64,000 nucleotides of DNA from DASXHD01 sp038239005 (lineage in GTDB: Bacteria > Myxococcota_A > Polyangia > Polyangiales > Polyangiaceae), in contig JBBSFE010000006.1 of the NCBI GenBank assembly GCA_038239005.1, forward strand, positions 1-64,000, in the 5' to 3' direction. The number at the start of each line of letters is the position of its first letter. Position 1 is the stretch's first letter. Under the pieces are notes generated by a model. It had not been told where the DNA came from and searched no databases. It saw only the letters and a program-made list of their open reading frames with translations. Position numbers and translations under genes: made by a program. Of this stretch, positions 16,193 to 28,366 are shown one piece after another.

Positions 16193-16624
16193 ATGCGTGC
16201 ACTTTGCATCTCTTCGTTGCTCCTCGCCGGTTGCGCCGCAGCGCCGACGAAAACGATCGCCGTCGCAGCGCCACACGAAACGCCGCCGCCTGCAGTTCAG
16301 CGAACGATCGACATCGAGCTCACCGACAGCTCACCGGGCACCTCGAAGATGTCGCGCTACACGCTCGCGCTCGTCGACGACCGCGGCTGGTCGAACATCT
16401 CGACGCACTCGCCAGCCGAACGCCTCGAAGTCAAAGCCCGCGCCGATCGCTTCCACTCGTGGGAGCCCGCCATCGTGAGCGTGGAATTCATGCGCGACAC
16501 GCAGGGTCAACCGAAGGTCACGATCGCCGAATCGACAATCTTTTTCGCCGGCCGCCGCACCGTGCTGAGCCACCTCGAGAAGGAAGGCGGCGGCGCTACC
16601 GATGTTGCTCTGGTGACGCGATGA
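16193..16624 (+). CDS. Small lipoprotein under sigma-54-type promoter, unknown
   Basis: 143 residues starting MRALCISSLLLAGCAAAP, a lipoprotein signal. The mature domain is beta-rich: QRTIDIELTDSSPG, MSRYTLALVDDRGWSNI, ERLEVKARADRF and VSVEFMRDTQGQPKVTIAESTIFFAGRRTVL. No family is recognised. The gene has the strongest Shine-Dalgarno site in the window and a well-spaced sigma-54-type promoter, so it is probably expressed on demand under an enhancer-binding activator. Its TGA stop abuts the TGA of the convergent metallophosphatase gene with no intervening base. Confidence 0.7.
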   Translation: MRALCISSLLLAGCAAAPTKTIAVAAPHETPPPAVQRTIDIELTDSSPGTSKMSRYTLALVDDRGWSNISTHSPAERLEVKARADRFHSWEPAIVSVEFMRDTQGQPKVTIAESTIFFAGRRTVLSHLEKEGGGATDVALVTR

Positions 16625-17311
16625 TCAAGAAAATGCGTTCGCGTCCCCATGAATCCGGATGCGGGCGATGCGCCGATCCGCACGCGTGGGTTGCTGCGAC
16701 GGCACGGTGACGAATTGCCACCCCGGCAAAACCACGGCGGTGAGCGGGCCGCCGAAGACGCAACCGGTGTCGATACCGACGGCGTGATCGGTCACGAGCG
16801 GTTTGTCGACGACCGTGTGGCCGAAAATCACGCGCTCGGGGCCGCGCCAGTGGTTCGTCCAGAACGTGTGCGTGCTTGGAGCCTTCGACGGCCAGAAGCT
16901 TTTGCGCGCTGGAGGATGGATGCATTGTGCATGCAATAGATGATACGGGTCTTGCGACTCGATGGGGACGTTCGGCATCACGCCCGCGTGCACGACGACC
17001 GCGTTGTGGTCGGGCAAGCGGATGAACGTCGGGAGCTTCGAGAAATAATCGTAGTGACGCTTCTCGAGGACGCGGCGCGTCTCGGGGTGGTGGTCGGTTT
17101 CGCGGATGTGTTTTTCCTCGTGGTTGCCGAGGACGCATTCGTGCTTCATCGCGAGCTCGACGCACTCCCGAGATTTCGGGCCGCGGTCGACGAGGTCGCC
17201 CGCGAAGATGACGCGATCGGCGGCGCCGAGCGTTACCCCGAGGCCATCGAGCAGCGCGAGGGCTTCGTCGAAGCACCCGTGCAAATCGCCAATGATGATG
17301 GTTCTGTGCAT
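16625..17311 (-). CDS. Metallophosphatase, ApaH/PrpE-like
   Basis: 228 residues from ATG 17311. The PPP-type metallophosphatase motifs are in order: IIGDLHGCFDE (GDxHG), VIFAGDLVDRGPKS (GDxxDRG), CVLGNHEEKH (GNHE), VVVHAGVMP and VIFGHTVVDKPL. These residues coordinate the di-metal centre. Related proteins hydrolyse diadenosine tetraphosphate (ApaH, PrpE) or phosphoproteins (PrpA/PrpB). The short length and the motif NHEEKH favour the PrpE/ApaH branch, but the substrate is not certain. It is divergent from a PP2C phosphatase gene. Confidence 0.85.
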   Translation of the reverse strand: MHRTIIIGDLHGCFDEALALLDGLGVTLGAADRVIFAGDLVDRGPKSRECVELAMKHECVLGNHEEKHIRETDHHPETRRVLEKRHYDYFSKLPTFIRLPDHNAVVVHAGVMPNVPIESQDPYHLLHAQCIHPPARKSFWPSKAPSTHTFWTNHWRGPERVIFGHTVVDKPLVTDHAVGIDTGCVFGGPLTAVVLPGWQFVTVPSQQPTRADRRIARIRIHGDANAFS

Positions 17312-17344
17312 GACCAACAGACGAGCCGCGCTATCTCGACTGAC

Positions 17345-18355
17345 ATGATATCGTCGGCCGCGATGAGCGATCATACGCGTCATTTTCTTCCGCTGACATT
17401 GACGGCAGCGGGCGCGACCGACATCGGTAAAGTTCGGCGCCACAACGAAGACTCGATTCTTCTGCGGCCTGATCTCGCGCTCTTCATCCTCGCCGACGGC
17501 GCAGGCGGGCACAACGCAGGCAACGTGGCGAGCGCTCTCGCAACGACCGCCATCGCGAATTTTTTCGAGGCCACGGGGCACGGCGCAGTGGAGCCCGACC
17601 TCGACGCATTCGGTCTCGCGATCGCCGCGCGCCGCCTCGCGACCGCGCTTCAAAAAGCCAACGAGGACATCCTCGAAATCGCGAAGACCTCGAACAAGCT
17701 CCGCGGCATGGGCACGACCGCCGTTGCGCTCTCGTGCTTTCCCGCGACGGGCACGATTCACGTCGCGCATGTTGGCGATAGTCGCTGCTACCGCTGGCGC
17801 GATGGCGTGCTCGAGCTTTTGACGCACGATCACTCGCTCATCAACGACGCTCTCGAGATGCGCCCCAACATCGACGACGCCGCACTCGCACGGCTCCCAC
17901 CGAACGTCGTCACACGCGCGCTCGGAATGGAGCCCAACGTGCGCATCTCGGTGCGCTCGCATCGCATGCTCGCCGGTGACAAATACTTGCTCTGCAGCGA
18001 CGGCCTCTCCGACTACATCGACGAAGACACCATCGGCGACATGCTCGCCGTCGATCGCACCGCCGACGAAATCGCGCGCGGCCTCGTCACGAAGACGCTC
18101 GAATCCGACGCCCGCGACAACATCGCCGCCGTCGTCGTCAATTGCGCGCTCGCACTCGGCGCGGTCGCGGTGCCGCGTGTGCCATCGATCAGCAACGTGC
18201 GTCGCGCCTCATCGATGCCGCCGCGCCCCGACAGCGATCCCGAGATCGTGATCCTCTCCGAAGACGACGTCGATGGTCAGGTGCAAGTCGTCCCGAGCGA
18301 TACCGCAGACGACGACGTCATCGAAGCCCTCGAAGACTTCTCGAAGAATCGCTAG
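17345..18355 (+). CDS. PP2C-family Ser/Thr protein phosphatase
   Basis: About 336 residues (a start at ATG 17363 is equally possible). The PP2C motifs are TDIGKVRRHNEDSI, LFILADGAGGHNAG (metal Asp), GMGTTAVAL, VAHVGDSRCYRWRDGVL, LTHDHSLIN, LLCSDGLSDYID and SDARDNIAAVVV. The C-terminal 80 residues are acidic and Ser/Asp-rich without a membrane segment, so the enzyme is cytosolic. PP2C enzymes of this class remove phosphates placed by Hanks-type kinases such as the one at 30490. It is divergent from the metallophosphatase gene. Confidence 0.9.
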   Translation: MISSAAMSDHTRHFLPLTLTAAGATDIGKVRRHNEDSILLRPDLALFILADGAGGHNAGNVASALATTAIANFFEATGHGAVEPDLDAFGLAIAARRLATALQKANEDILEIAKTSNKLRGMGTTAVALSCFPATGTIHVAHVGDSRCYRWRDGVLELLTHDHSLINDALEMRPNIDDAALARLPPNVVTRALGMEPNVRISVRSHRMLAGDKYLLCSDGLSDYIDEDTIGDMLAVDRTADEIARGLVTKTLESDARDNIAAVVVNCALALGAVAVPRVPSISNVRRASSMPPRPDSDPEIVILSEDDVDGQVQVVPSDTADDDVIEALEDFSKNR

Positions 18356-18358
18356 TCT
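18353..18358 (+). promoter_or_regulatory. TANNNT -10 box (leaderless-type)
   Basis: TAGTCT lies 6 bases before the ATG at 18365. It overlaps the TAG stop codon of the PP2C gene. Confidence 0.45.
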
Positions 18359-18364
18359 CGTTCG

Positions 18365-18949
18365 ATGGTGGAGAAAGCTTGGCTCACCGCGATGGCTGCG
18401 GTGCTCGGGGTGAGCGAAGCGTGTCATCGTCACGAAGCGCCCGACGCCGTGCGTGAGGTTGCGCCACTTGCGAGCACGATAGCGAGCGCGACGTCCAGCG
18501 CGAGCGCGGACCCCTCGCCGACGGCGACGCCGACGACATCGACATCATCGACGAGCACATCGCAATTGCGCATTGGCGCTGGCGCGGGAACGGGCGGCGT
18601 GAGGGCATCATGCGGCGCCACGACGAACAACACATCGAAGCCCACCGTGCAGATCAACACCACAATCGAGAGCGGCGTCGCCGATGACGACCGCATCATC
18701 GCCGCGCTTCGTTCGCGTTTTCGCGCGTGCGCGAATCAAGGGCTCGCACAAGATCCGAACATGGTTGGAAGGGTCGTCGTCTACGTCAACATCGCAGCGA
18801 ACGGCAGCGTCATCGATACGAGCAACTCGCGCATCATCGGCATTTCACAATCGGTCGCCGACTGCATGATTGCGACCATCAAGCGCGCGCAGTTCGTCCC
18901 GTCGAGACCGCGGCACGTGTCCGTGACGATCGTGCAGACGCAACAATGA
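18365..18949 (+). CDS. AgmX/PglI-like C-terminal domain protein
   Basis: 194 residues. The N-terminus MVEKAWLTAMAAVLGVSEAC is a weak lipoprotein signal. A low-complexity Ser/Thr/Ala/Pro linker follows (about 35-70). The C-terminal domain reads IIAALRSRFRACANQGLAQDPNMVGRVVVYVNIAANGSV, then SQSVADCMIATIKRAQFV and VSVTI. The pattern of a helix with Cys, GxVxVxxxIxxxGxV and a second Cys helix is that of the AgmX/PglI C-terminal domain, first noted in Myxococcus gliding-motility proteins and related to TonB ends. The stop overlaps an ATG that begins a partial repeat of this gene's own 5' end. Confidence 0.7.
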   Translation: MVEKAWLTAMAAVLGVSEACHRHEAPDAVREVAPLASTIASATSSASADPSPTATPTTSTSSTSTSQLRIGAGAGTGGVRASCGATTNNTSKPTVQINTTIESGVADDDRIIAALRSRFRACANQGLAQDPNMVGRVVVYVNIAANGSVIDTSNSRIIGISQSVADCMIATIKRAQFVPSRPRHVSVTIVQTQQ

Positions 18950-19061
18950 AAGCGTGGCTCACGGCGATGGCTACGGTGTGTGGCGAGCCACGTAAGCCCG
19001 CCCGTGACAGCGCGGCGCTCGCGAAGACCCCACCCGAGCGCTCCGACGCGTCGCTGAAACA

Positions 19062-22669
<3,608 letters not shown>

Positions 22670-22673
<4 letters not shown>

Positions 22674-23617
22674 GACTTGGACTTCCCTTGCTTGTGCGCG
22701 TAACCCACGACGACTCCGAAACGCGGCGCGCGCCGTTCGCGCGTCGCCACTTCACAACGCTCGACCTCGAGCCCGGCGCGACCGAGCATCCGACGAAGCG
22801 CGGCCGGCGAAATGCCAGGTTGGGAGTGGCCCCAGGTTTTCGCCGCATCGGCGTGCTCGTGCGCATCGAGCGTGACGATGACGACATCGCCGCCTCGCGC
22901 GAGCACGCGAGCCGCTTCGCCGATGGCGTCGGCCGGCGCGCCGGAGTGAACGAGCACGTTGAGCATCACGACTTGATCGAAGGCGCCGTCGGCGAACGGA
23001 AGCGCGTGCATGTCTGCGTGCGCCACGCGCGCGTGCTCGAATCGCGCGAGCCGCTTCTTCGCCGCGGCCACCATCGGCTCGCTTGCGTCGATGCACGTGA
23101 TGGCGTCCGTGCGCGGCGCAATCATCTCGGCGACCGCCCCATCCCCCGCGCCGACATCGAGAACGCGACCGAGCCGCAAGAGACCGACCATGCCGAACGC
23201 GAGCGACTCCCACGTGCGACCCGGCGAGTAGTGCCGCTCCATCTCCCCTGCGATCGCTTCTGGAAACCCACCACGACGCGCGCGGAGAACTCGCGTGGCG
23301 TGCGCGCGATCGCTCGCGAGCACGGCGTCGCTGACGCCCTTCGAGACGAGCTCCCAAATGTCCTTTGCCGAAGGCGGCATGTTGGACGCGAGCGCGTAAT
23401 AGGTGGACGTGCCGTTCTTGCGATCGCGCACGAGGCCCGCATCACGCAGCTTACCGAGATGCGTCGACACGCTCGACTGCGCGACGTCGGTCACAGCGAC
23501 GAGCTCCGCCACGGAGAGCTCGTGCTCCGTCAGCAGCCGCAGCAGCCGAACGCGCGTCGGCTCGGCAAAGAGGCCAAGCAGATCAGACGTGGCGACCAGA
23601 TCCATATATCGGTGCAT
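22670..23617 (-). CDS. ArsR-family regulator fused to SAM methyltransferase (SahR-like)
   Basis: About 315 residues (or 311 from the second ATG at 23605). Residues about 10-85 are an ArsR winged helix: LFAEPTRVRLLRLLTEHELSVAELVAVTDVAQSSVSTHLGKLRDAGLV. The rest is a class I SAM-binding domain: GRVLDVGAGDGAVAEMI, CIDASEPMV, HADMHALPFADGAFDQVVM and EAARVLARGG. ArsR-type regulators with this build beside metH or ahcY are known to sense methionine-cycle intermediates such as S-adenosylhomocysteine (SahR), so the second domain may be a sensor rather than an enzyme. A 7-bp dyad overlaps its start, consistent with autoregulation. Confidence 0.85.
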
Positions 23618-23631
23618 CGTAATACACCGAT
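23608..23631 (-). promoter_or_regulatory. Inverted repeat, candidate ArsR-type operator
   Basis: ATCGGTG (23608-23614) and CACCGAT (23625-23631) form a perfect 7-bp dyad around a 10-base spacer, spanning the first start codon of the regulator. ArsR-family operators are dyads of this size. The adjacent regulator-metH operon makes autoregulation the simplest reading. Confidence 0.5.
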
Positions 23632-23671
23632 GAAATACCGCAAGATGCCTTATCGGCGGCATTTCTTGGGG

Positions 23672-23677
23672 TATCAT
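23672..23677 (+). promoter_or_regulatory. TANNNT -10 box (leaderless-type)
   Basis: TATCAT lies 6 bases before the ATG at 23684. There is no Shine-Dalgarno sequence. Confidence 0.5.
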
Positions 23678-23683
23678 CGCGGC

Positions 23684-24226
23684 ATGTCGAATCGCTCGTA
23701 CGTCTACACAGTCGACACCATCCCGACGAAGAAGAAGAAAGCCAAACCCGTTCGCAGCTTGAGCGAGTGGGCTTGGGACGTTCCGCTCGCGCACAAGATT
23801 TTGGTGAGCGCCAGCCCCAAGCGATGTCAGTCGTGCATTTGGACGCAGGAGATCGGTGTCGCCGGCGAGTTCGAGGGCGGTCGCGATCGGCTGCTGCAGT
23901 TTCTCGACGCGCTCGGCAAGGTGAAGGTGAAAACTCCGAAGGTGTTCGCCAAAGCCGTTGCGACGACGAAGACGGTGCTCGCTCACAAGAAGTACGTCGG
24001 CAAATTCATCCTCATCGATGCCGGGGAAATTTACGACATGGAGGGCGGCGGTCTCGTGGCGTGCGCAAAGGCGTTCATCAAGGACGTCGGGACGATCACG
24101 AAGAAGGTCGATCGAGCGATCGCCGGAAAAGAAAACCGGTGGCTCTCGACCATCGGCAAGAAATGGGATGAAGAGCTCGGCATCGAATGGTCCGACGTCC
24201 TCTACTTCGACTTCAACGCGAAGTAG
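23684..24226 (+). CDS. Conserved hypothetical cytosolic protein
   Basis: 180 residues starting MSNRSYVYTVDTIPTKKKKAKPVRSL. No signal peptide or membrane segment is seen. Features include LSEWAWDVPLAHKILVSASPKRCQSCIW, a single CxxC-like pair, and EFEGGRDRLLQFLDALGKVKV. A Lys-rich helical middle follows, then KFILIDAGEIYDMEGGGL and ELGIEWSDVLYFDF. The 'MxNRSYxY' opening is seen in a widespread family of uncharacterised proteins. It is divergent from the methionine-cycle regulator and may share the dyad between them. Confidence 0.65.
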   Translation: MSNRSYVYTVDTIPTKKKKAKPVRSLSEWAWDVPLAHKILVSASPKRCQSCIWTQEIGVAGEFEGGRDRLLQFLDALGKVKVKTPKVFAKAVATTKTVLAHKKYVGKFILIDAGEIYDMEGGGLVACAKAFIKDVGTITKKVDRAIAGKENRWLSTIGKKWDEELGIEWSDVLYFDFNAK

Positions 24227-24242
24227 CTCGCGCGCGCGCGAC

Positions 24243-25067
24243 TTAGCGGGTCTTGCCCGGAAAGAAGGTGACCGCGGCGATGAACTGATTCGGATCGCCG
24301 TGCGTTCCAGAGCCTGTGCCGTTGTATGGTGCCGGCGTTGGCGTGCGGTAGCCGGCTGTTTTCATGGCGTTCACGATGAAGTTCGCGTCGACCAGGTCGC
24401 CACCGGGGCCCACTTGGCCCCACGGTTGGAACCCGAGCGCCGATGCGTTTTGTGCGGGCGAGTCGGTCGTGTTCACGTCGTTCACCCAATACGCTGCGAA
24501 ATATTCTTGGCGCAAATGGAAGCCGAGCATGAGGCCCGAGCCCGTCCCCGCGGATTCGCTGAGGAGGTATGTGCGATCGTTGTCGATGTCGTACTTCGCG
24601 CGCACGTCGTCGAGCACGGTTGCGCCGGCTGCGCCGTTCGCGTTGTAGACGACGCCATCGAGCACGGCGCGGATGAAGCCGTCGGTTCCGGTCGTTGGGC
24701 CGACGGAAATCAAGTTGCTCGTCATCGCGGCGCCGCCTTCGGTGCCGCTGTATACGAGAAGAAATGGCGAGGGCTTGCTTGGCGTGGCGGGCACGATGAG
24801 TTGATAGTTGATGCTTCCGGCCTTCTCGGAGGCGCCCGAAAGATTCGACGCGCCGCCCGAGCCATTCGACGAACCCCCGAGTGGCGGAACGATTGAGCTC
24901 GTGGGTTGCTCGGTCGCGACGTCTGCGATCTTCACGTCGCTCGTTTGCGCATCGGCCTGCGTCGTGACGTCGCTCGAAGTTTCGTCGCCTGCGTCGATGG
25001 TCGAGGAGTCGTCGCTGCCGCTACCGCCGCACGCGGCGAGGACCAAGAGAACGAACGTGAAGCGCAT
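24243..25067 (-). CDS. Lipoprotein, degenerate alpha/beta-hydrolase (PHB-depolymerase-like)
   Basis: 274 residues. The signal MRFTFVLLVLAACGG has a lipobox. A 50-residue Asp/Ser/Thr linker follows, then a Gly/Ser/Asn-rich segment. The C-terminal domain reads INYQLIVPATPSKPSPFLLVYSGTEGGAAM, DRTYLLSESAGTGSGLMLGF and LRQEYFAAYWVND. This follows the order of a PHB-depolymerase-type hydrolase, with the nucleophile elbow replaced by SESAG (no Gly before the first Ser). Activity is therefore doubtful. TATAAG lies 5 bases before its ATG. Confidence 0.65.
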   Translation of the reverse strand: MRFTFVLLVLAACGGSGSDDSSTIDAGDETSSDVTTQADAQTSDVKIADVATEQPTSSIVPPLGGSSNGSGGASNLSGASEKAGSINYQLIVPATPSKPSPFLLVYSGTEGGAAMTSNLISVGPTTGTDGFIRAVLDGVVYNANGAAGATVLDDVRAKYDIDNDRTYLLSESAGTGSGLMLGFHLRQEYFAAYWVNDVNTTDSPAQNASALGFQPWGQVGPGGDLVDANFIVNAMKTAGYRTPTPAPYNGTGSGTHGDPNQFIAAVTFFPGKTR

Positions 25068-25073
25068 GTCTTC

Positions 25074-25934
25074 TTATAGCCTCCGCGCGACGGCGAGTCT
25101 CTCCCCGCTCGCGTAGCCACGCTCGTGCAAGTACGTCTCGCTCCAGTCCGAGAGGCCTTCGTCGGTTTCCACTTTCAGAGCGTGCTTCGCCAAGAGCGTG
25201 CGCACTTCATCGGGTTTCATGCGCGTTCGAAACGGCTCGCCGGCAACGCGAACCATGACGTCGAGCGCGAGGAGCTCGAGGCCCATCGAAACGTCGTGGT
25301 ACGTCATCGCGAGGCACGATTTCGGCGCTGCGCGGCGCGACACGGCAGCGAGTGTGGCGTCGATGGCGTTTGCGTCGAGGTACATCGTGACGCCTTCCCA
25401 CACGAAGGTCGTCGGGCGCGTGGCATCGTGGCCCGCGCGCTCGAGGACTTCGTCGACCGTTTGTTTTTGAAAATCGATCGACGCCCACACGACGTTGCGC
25501 GCGGGCGGCGTTGGCGCCGAGACAACGCGTTTGCGCACACTGTCTCGTTTGTGCGCTTGCGTGTCTGGGTGATCGACTTCGAACACCGTCGTGTTCGCGA
25601 GCCCATCGAGCCGCCACGCTCGCGCGTCGAACCCGGCGCCGAGAAGAACGAGCTGCTCGGAGCCCGCGCGCGCCTCGCGCATGATGACGTCGTCGATCGC
25701 GCGCGTGCGAAGCGCAAGGTGCCGAGACAAATTCCGCGTCGCGAGCGCGAGTGTCCGAAGCGCTATACGCGAAACGTTCGGAGCACGCTCGGCTGCGCGC
25801 AGCGCGATGCGATATCGCATTGGCAAGAGAGCGACCGCAACGGGATCACTCACAATCGCGGGGTCGTCGAGACCCGCAAGCCCTCGCATCGCGGAGACCC
25901 ACATCGCGGTTCGGCTGGCCCATCCCTTTCGCAC
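25074..25934 (-). CDS. Class I SAM-dependent methyltransferase (LCMT/TIGR00027 type)
   Basis: 286 residues, apparently from a GTG. It has LRTRAIDDVIMREARAGSEQLVLLGAGFDARAWRLDG, VFEVDHPDTQAHKRD and FVWEGVTMYLDANAID. These are the hallmarks of the leucine-carboxyl-methyltransferase-like family (TIGR00027; GAGLDxRxWRL, FEVDxPxxQxxK, EGxxxYL). Such enzymes methylate small molecules in secondary metabolism; the substrate here is unknown. It ends 6 bases from the start of the downstream lipoprotein gene. Confidence 0.88.
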   Translation of the reverse strand: MRKGWASRTAMWVSAMRGLAGLDDPAIVSDPVAVALLPMRYRIALRAAERAPNVSRIALRTLALATRNLSRHLALRTRAIDDVIMREARAGSEQLVLLGAGFDARAWRLDGLANTTVFEVDHPDTQAHKRDSVRKRVVSAPTPPARNVVWASIDFQKQTVDEVLERAGHDATRPTTFVWEGVTMYLDANAIDATLAAVSRRAAPKSCLAMTYHDVSMGLELLALDVMVRVAGEPFRTRMKPDEVRTLLAKHALKVETDEGLSDWSETYLHERGYASGERLAVARRL

Positions 25935-25983
25935 GTCCTTTAACGTATCATCGACGACAATCGTGACTCAGCCCGCACCCGCG

Positions 25984-26775
25984 ATGCCGCTTCGAATCGC
26001 CATCTCGAGCTCGCTCATTGCGATGGTGATGGCTTGCGGTCTCTTTCCGGATCTCTCGGACGTCACGGGCGACGCGAGCACGGTCGATGCCTCTTCACTC
26101 GACGCGGGAGATGCCGGCGCCACCGATGCACGCATCGATGTTGGTGATGCTGCTTGGCAGCGCGTCGAATCCGAGTTCATCGTCTCGAGCGATGGCGGCT
26201 CCGTCACGACGGCTGCATACAGCGCGCGCGCCGGAGACTTGGTGATCATTGGATGCGACATGGCTGCGTCCGTGACCATCGCCGATCTGACCGCCATAAC
26301 ATCGCTCTCGCCCAACGAGGTCGGGCCCGCGCGTTTTCCGAACAGCGTTACGGCCGGTGGTGTGCAAGCGATGGTGTGGTGGGGCGTCGTCCAATCGAGC
26401 TTCGATGGCGGCGCATTCGCGTTCAGGGTGACACCACAAGGCTCGAACTCGTTCACCGACTGCACCATCGACGTCTACCGCGGCGGCACCGCGGGCGCTG
26501 CGCTCGTCGATTCGAAGATTTCGACGGGTGTCGACGCTGGCCTCGTTTCGTGCGGTCCCGTGAGCACGGTGCCGGGCGGCGTCGCGTATTACATCGCGGT
26601 GCGATGGGGATGTGCAGGCGTGCCGCTGCAGACGTTCACGCAAGAGCAAGACCCCGAAGGCAACCCAAACGGCGATCTCGCTCCCACCGACGGCGCAGCC
26701 GCACAAACGCAACTTGCAGACTGCAACAATTCGACCGGCGATTGGGTGTGCGTGACGCTCGCGATTTCGCCGTGA
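25984..26775 (+). CDS. Lipoprotein, unknown
   Basis: 263 residues from ATG 25984 (an in-frame GTG at 25963 is possible). The signal ends LIAMVMACGLFPD. A short Asp/Ala/Ser linker precedes a beta-rich domain: AWQRVESEFIVSSDGGSVTTAAYSARAGDLVIIG, QAMVWWGVVQSSFDGG, CTIDVYRGG and VAYYIAVRWGCAGV. This order (a segment gaining light-exposed strands with 'AxAGDxVVIG') resembles the secreted domains found in many Polyangia lipoproteins. No enzymatic motif is visible. Confidence 0.7.
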   Translation: MPLRIAISSSLIAMVMACGLFPDLSDVTGDASTVDASSLDAGDAGATDARIDVGDAAWQRVESEFIVSSDGGSVTTAAYSARAGDLVIIGCDMAASVTIADLTAITSLSPNEVGPARFPNSVTAGGVQAMVWWGVVQSSFDGGAFAFRVTPQGSNSFTDCTIDVYRGGTAGAALVDSKISTGVDAGLVSCGPVSTVPGGVAYYIAVRWGCAGVPLQTFTQEQDPEGNPNGDLAPTDGAAAQTQLADCNNSTGDWVCVTLAISP

Positions 26776-26821
26776 CGATGTTGATGCAAAGGTAGCGCCT
26801 TCCTCGCTCGAGGGCGCGCGC

Positions 26822-26827
26822 TAAGCT
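26822..26827 (+). promoter_or_regulatory. TANNNT -10 box (leaderless-type)
   Basis: TAAGCT lies 6 bases before the ATG at 26834. The same hexamer at the same spacing is found before the lipoprotein gene at 63013. Confidence 0.55.
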
Positions 26828-26833
26828 TCGTCC

Positions 26834-28012
26834 ATGCGATGGGAACCTTGCTTCGTGATGGCGCTTGCGGCGGTTGGTTGCGTCGGTGACAACAACATCG
26901 TGACGGACGCCGGCGGAACGGATGCAGGCGTCGACGCCGTAACGGCCGACGTCGTCGTGCAGGACGTCGTCGTCGTGGACGTCGCTCCCGACGGACCGTG
27001 CAGCACCGACTTGACGAGCGATCCGAAAAACTGCGGCACATGTGGTCACGATTGCGTCGGCGGCCTATGCACCGCGAGCAAGTGCGAATTTGCGACGCCC
27101 GTCACCGGACAGAAAAACGTGGCGTCGATCTTCGCGACGGCGACCAAGCTGTATTGGGCACGTGGCGTCGCCCTCAGTCAGAACGGCGGCGTCTTCGTCA
27201 GCGACTTCGACGGGAGTAACGGCTCGACACTCTACGACGCAGGCGCATCGGGATATTGCAGCGGCCTTCAAGTCACAGGCACCGATGCCTACTTCTATTG
27301 CTCGGGCAACATCTACCGCTGCACGTTGCCATCGTGTGGCGGCGCGCCGCAATCGCTTGTCGCGGTGCCGTCGGTCGCCGATACGGCCCTCGACCTCGTG
27401 AACAGTCGCGTCTACTTCGCCGTGTACACGCAATACAATCAGCAAACCGGCGGCTTCGTCGCATCGGTGCCGTTCGTGGGCGGCTCGTATTCGCGGCTCG
27501 TCTCCGCGGACCAACCAAACCCCGCAAACATTCTCATCAGCTCGGGCGAGGTCTACTGGCTCAACGCCAGCACGTACACCGCCGACACCGCGAACAAGAA
27601 TGGTGGTGTCATCAAAGCACCCGTGGGAATTCTCCAGTCGCAATCGACGGTCACCCTCGACAACACCAGCCAGGACTACGGCGGGCTCGCTGTTCAAGGC
27701 AGCACGGTTTACTTCGGCGTCGGCACTGCGAATGCGATCCACTCGGTGGCGACGCTCGGTGGAAGCGCGTCGGTCTATCGCGCCGCAGTCGCGGGGACCC
27801 GCATCGGCATGATCCGCACCGACGCCACCAGCGTCTACTGGACCGAGCTCGGCACGACCACCGGCGGCGTCTACAAATGCACGCTGAACTCGTGCGCGAC
27901 GCCCTCGCCGCTCGCCACGAGCCAATCAGACGCATACGCGCTCGCACTCGATGCGCTGAGCGTCTTCTGGTCGAACGAGACAAGCGGCGAGATCCGCCGA
28001 ATCGCAAAGTAG
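26834..28012 (+). CDS. Beta-propeller lipoprotein (DUF5050-like)
   Basis: 392 residues. The signal MRWEPCFVMALAAVGC has a lipobox. An Asp/Val linker is followed by LTSDPKNCGTCGHDCVGGLC, the small Cys cluster seen at the front of myxobacterial propeller lipoproteins. The remainder repeats strands of the type KLYWARG, DAYFYCSGNIYRC, RVYFAVY, EVYWLNAS, TVYFGVGT, SVYWTELG and SVFWSNE, roughly six to seven blades. Such 'VYW/VYF' propellers probably bind ligands or proteins on the cell surface. The partial lipoprotein at 63633 has the same blade type. Confidence 0.8.
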   Translation: MRWEPCFVMALAAVGCVGDNNIVTDAGGTDAGVDAVTADVVVQDVVVVDVAPDGPCSTDLTSDPKNCGTCGHDCVGGLCTASKCEFATPVTGQKNVASIFATATKLYWARGVALSQNGGVFVSDFDGSNGSTLYDAGASGYCSGLQVTGTDAYFYCSGNIYRCTLPSCGGAPQSLVAVPSVADTALDLVNSRVYFAVYTQYNQQTGGFVASVPFVGGSYSRLVSADQPNPANILISSGEVYWLNASTYTADTANKNGGVIKAPVGILQSQSTVTLDNTSQDYGGLAVQGSTVYFGVGTANAIHSVATLGGSASVYRAAVAGTRIGMIRTDATSVYWTELGTTTGGVYKCTLNSCATPSPLATSQSDAYALALDALSVFWSNETSGEIRRIAK

Positions 28013-28015
28013 CGC

Positions 28016-28366
28016 CTAACCGTGCGACAGAATGTTGACGAGCTTTCCGAACGGATCGCGCACGAAAAATCGCCTCACGCCCCATGGTTCTTTGACGGGC
28101 CCATACTCGATCGCGATCTTCGCTTTCTTCACGCGTCGCAACACGGCATCGAGATCGTCCACTTCGATTGATAAGTCCGGCGTTGGCGTCCCCGACCCGC
28201 CTTCTTTCGCGAAGCTGATCTGAACGCTCGTTTTCTCGCGCGATCCATAGGTCGCGATCCAACCGAGATCCATCATGATCTCGAGCCCGAGAACGCCGCG
28301 ATAAAACCGAGCGGCCGCCGCGGGATCCGGCGTAGCGATATTGGCAACGATGCGTTTGACTTTCAT
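28016..28366 (-). CDS. VOC-family (glyoxalase-fold) protein
   Basis: 116 residues. It shows the paired beta-alpha-beta-beta-beta units of the vicinal-oxygen-chelate fold: VKRIVANIATPDPAAAARFYRGVLGLEIMMDLG in the first half, and LSIEVDDLDAVLRRVKKAKIAIEYGP then RRFFVRDPFGKLVNILSH in the second. Metal ligands are not obvious in the first half, so it may be a binding protein rather than an enzyme. Its ATG overlaps the feoB stop (ATGA), making it the third gene of the feoA-feoB unit. Confidence 0.85.
   Translation of the reverse strand: MKVKRIVANIATPDPAAAARFYRGVLGLEIMMDLGWIATYGSREKTSVQISFAKEGGSGTPTPDLSIEVDDLDAVLRRVKKAKIAIEYGPVKEPWGVRRFFVRDPFGKLVNILSHG

Noticed and set aside
23645..23662. ATGCC...GGCAT inverted repeat in the regulator/23684 gap
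   Set aside because: The arms are only 5 bp and the sequence has no T-run and no match to the ATCGGTG dyad, so no function is assigned.
23605..23683. Cobalamin or SAM/SAH riboswitch before metH
   Set aside because: metH is preceded directly by the overlapping regulator gene. The space upstream of that regulator is too short and lacks the conserved B12-box.
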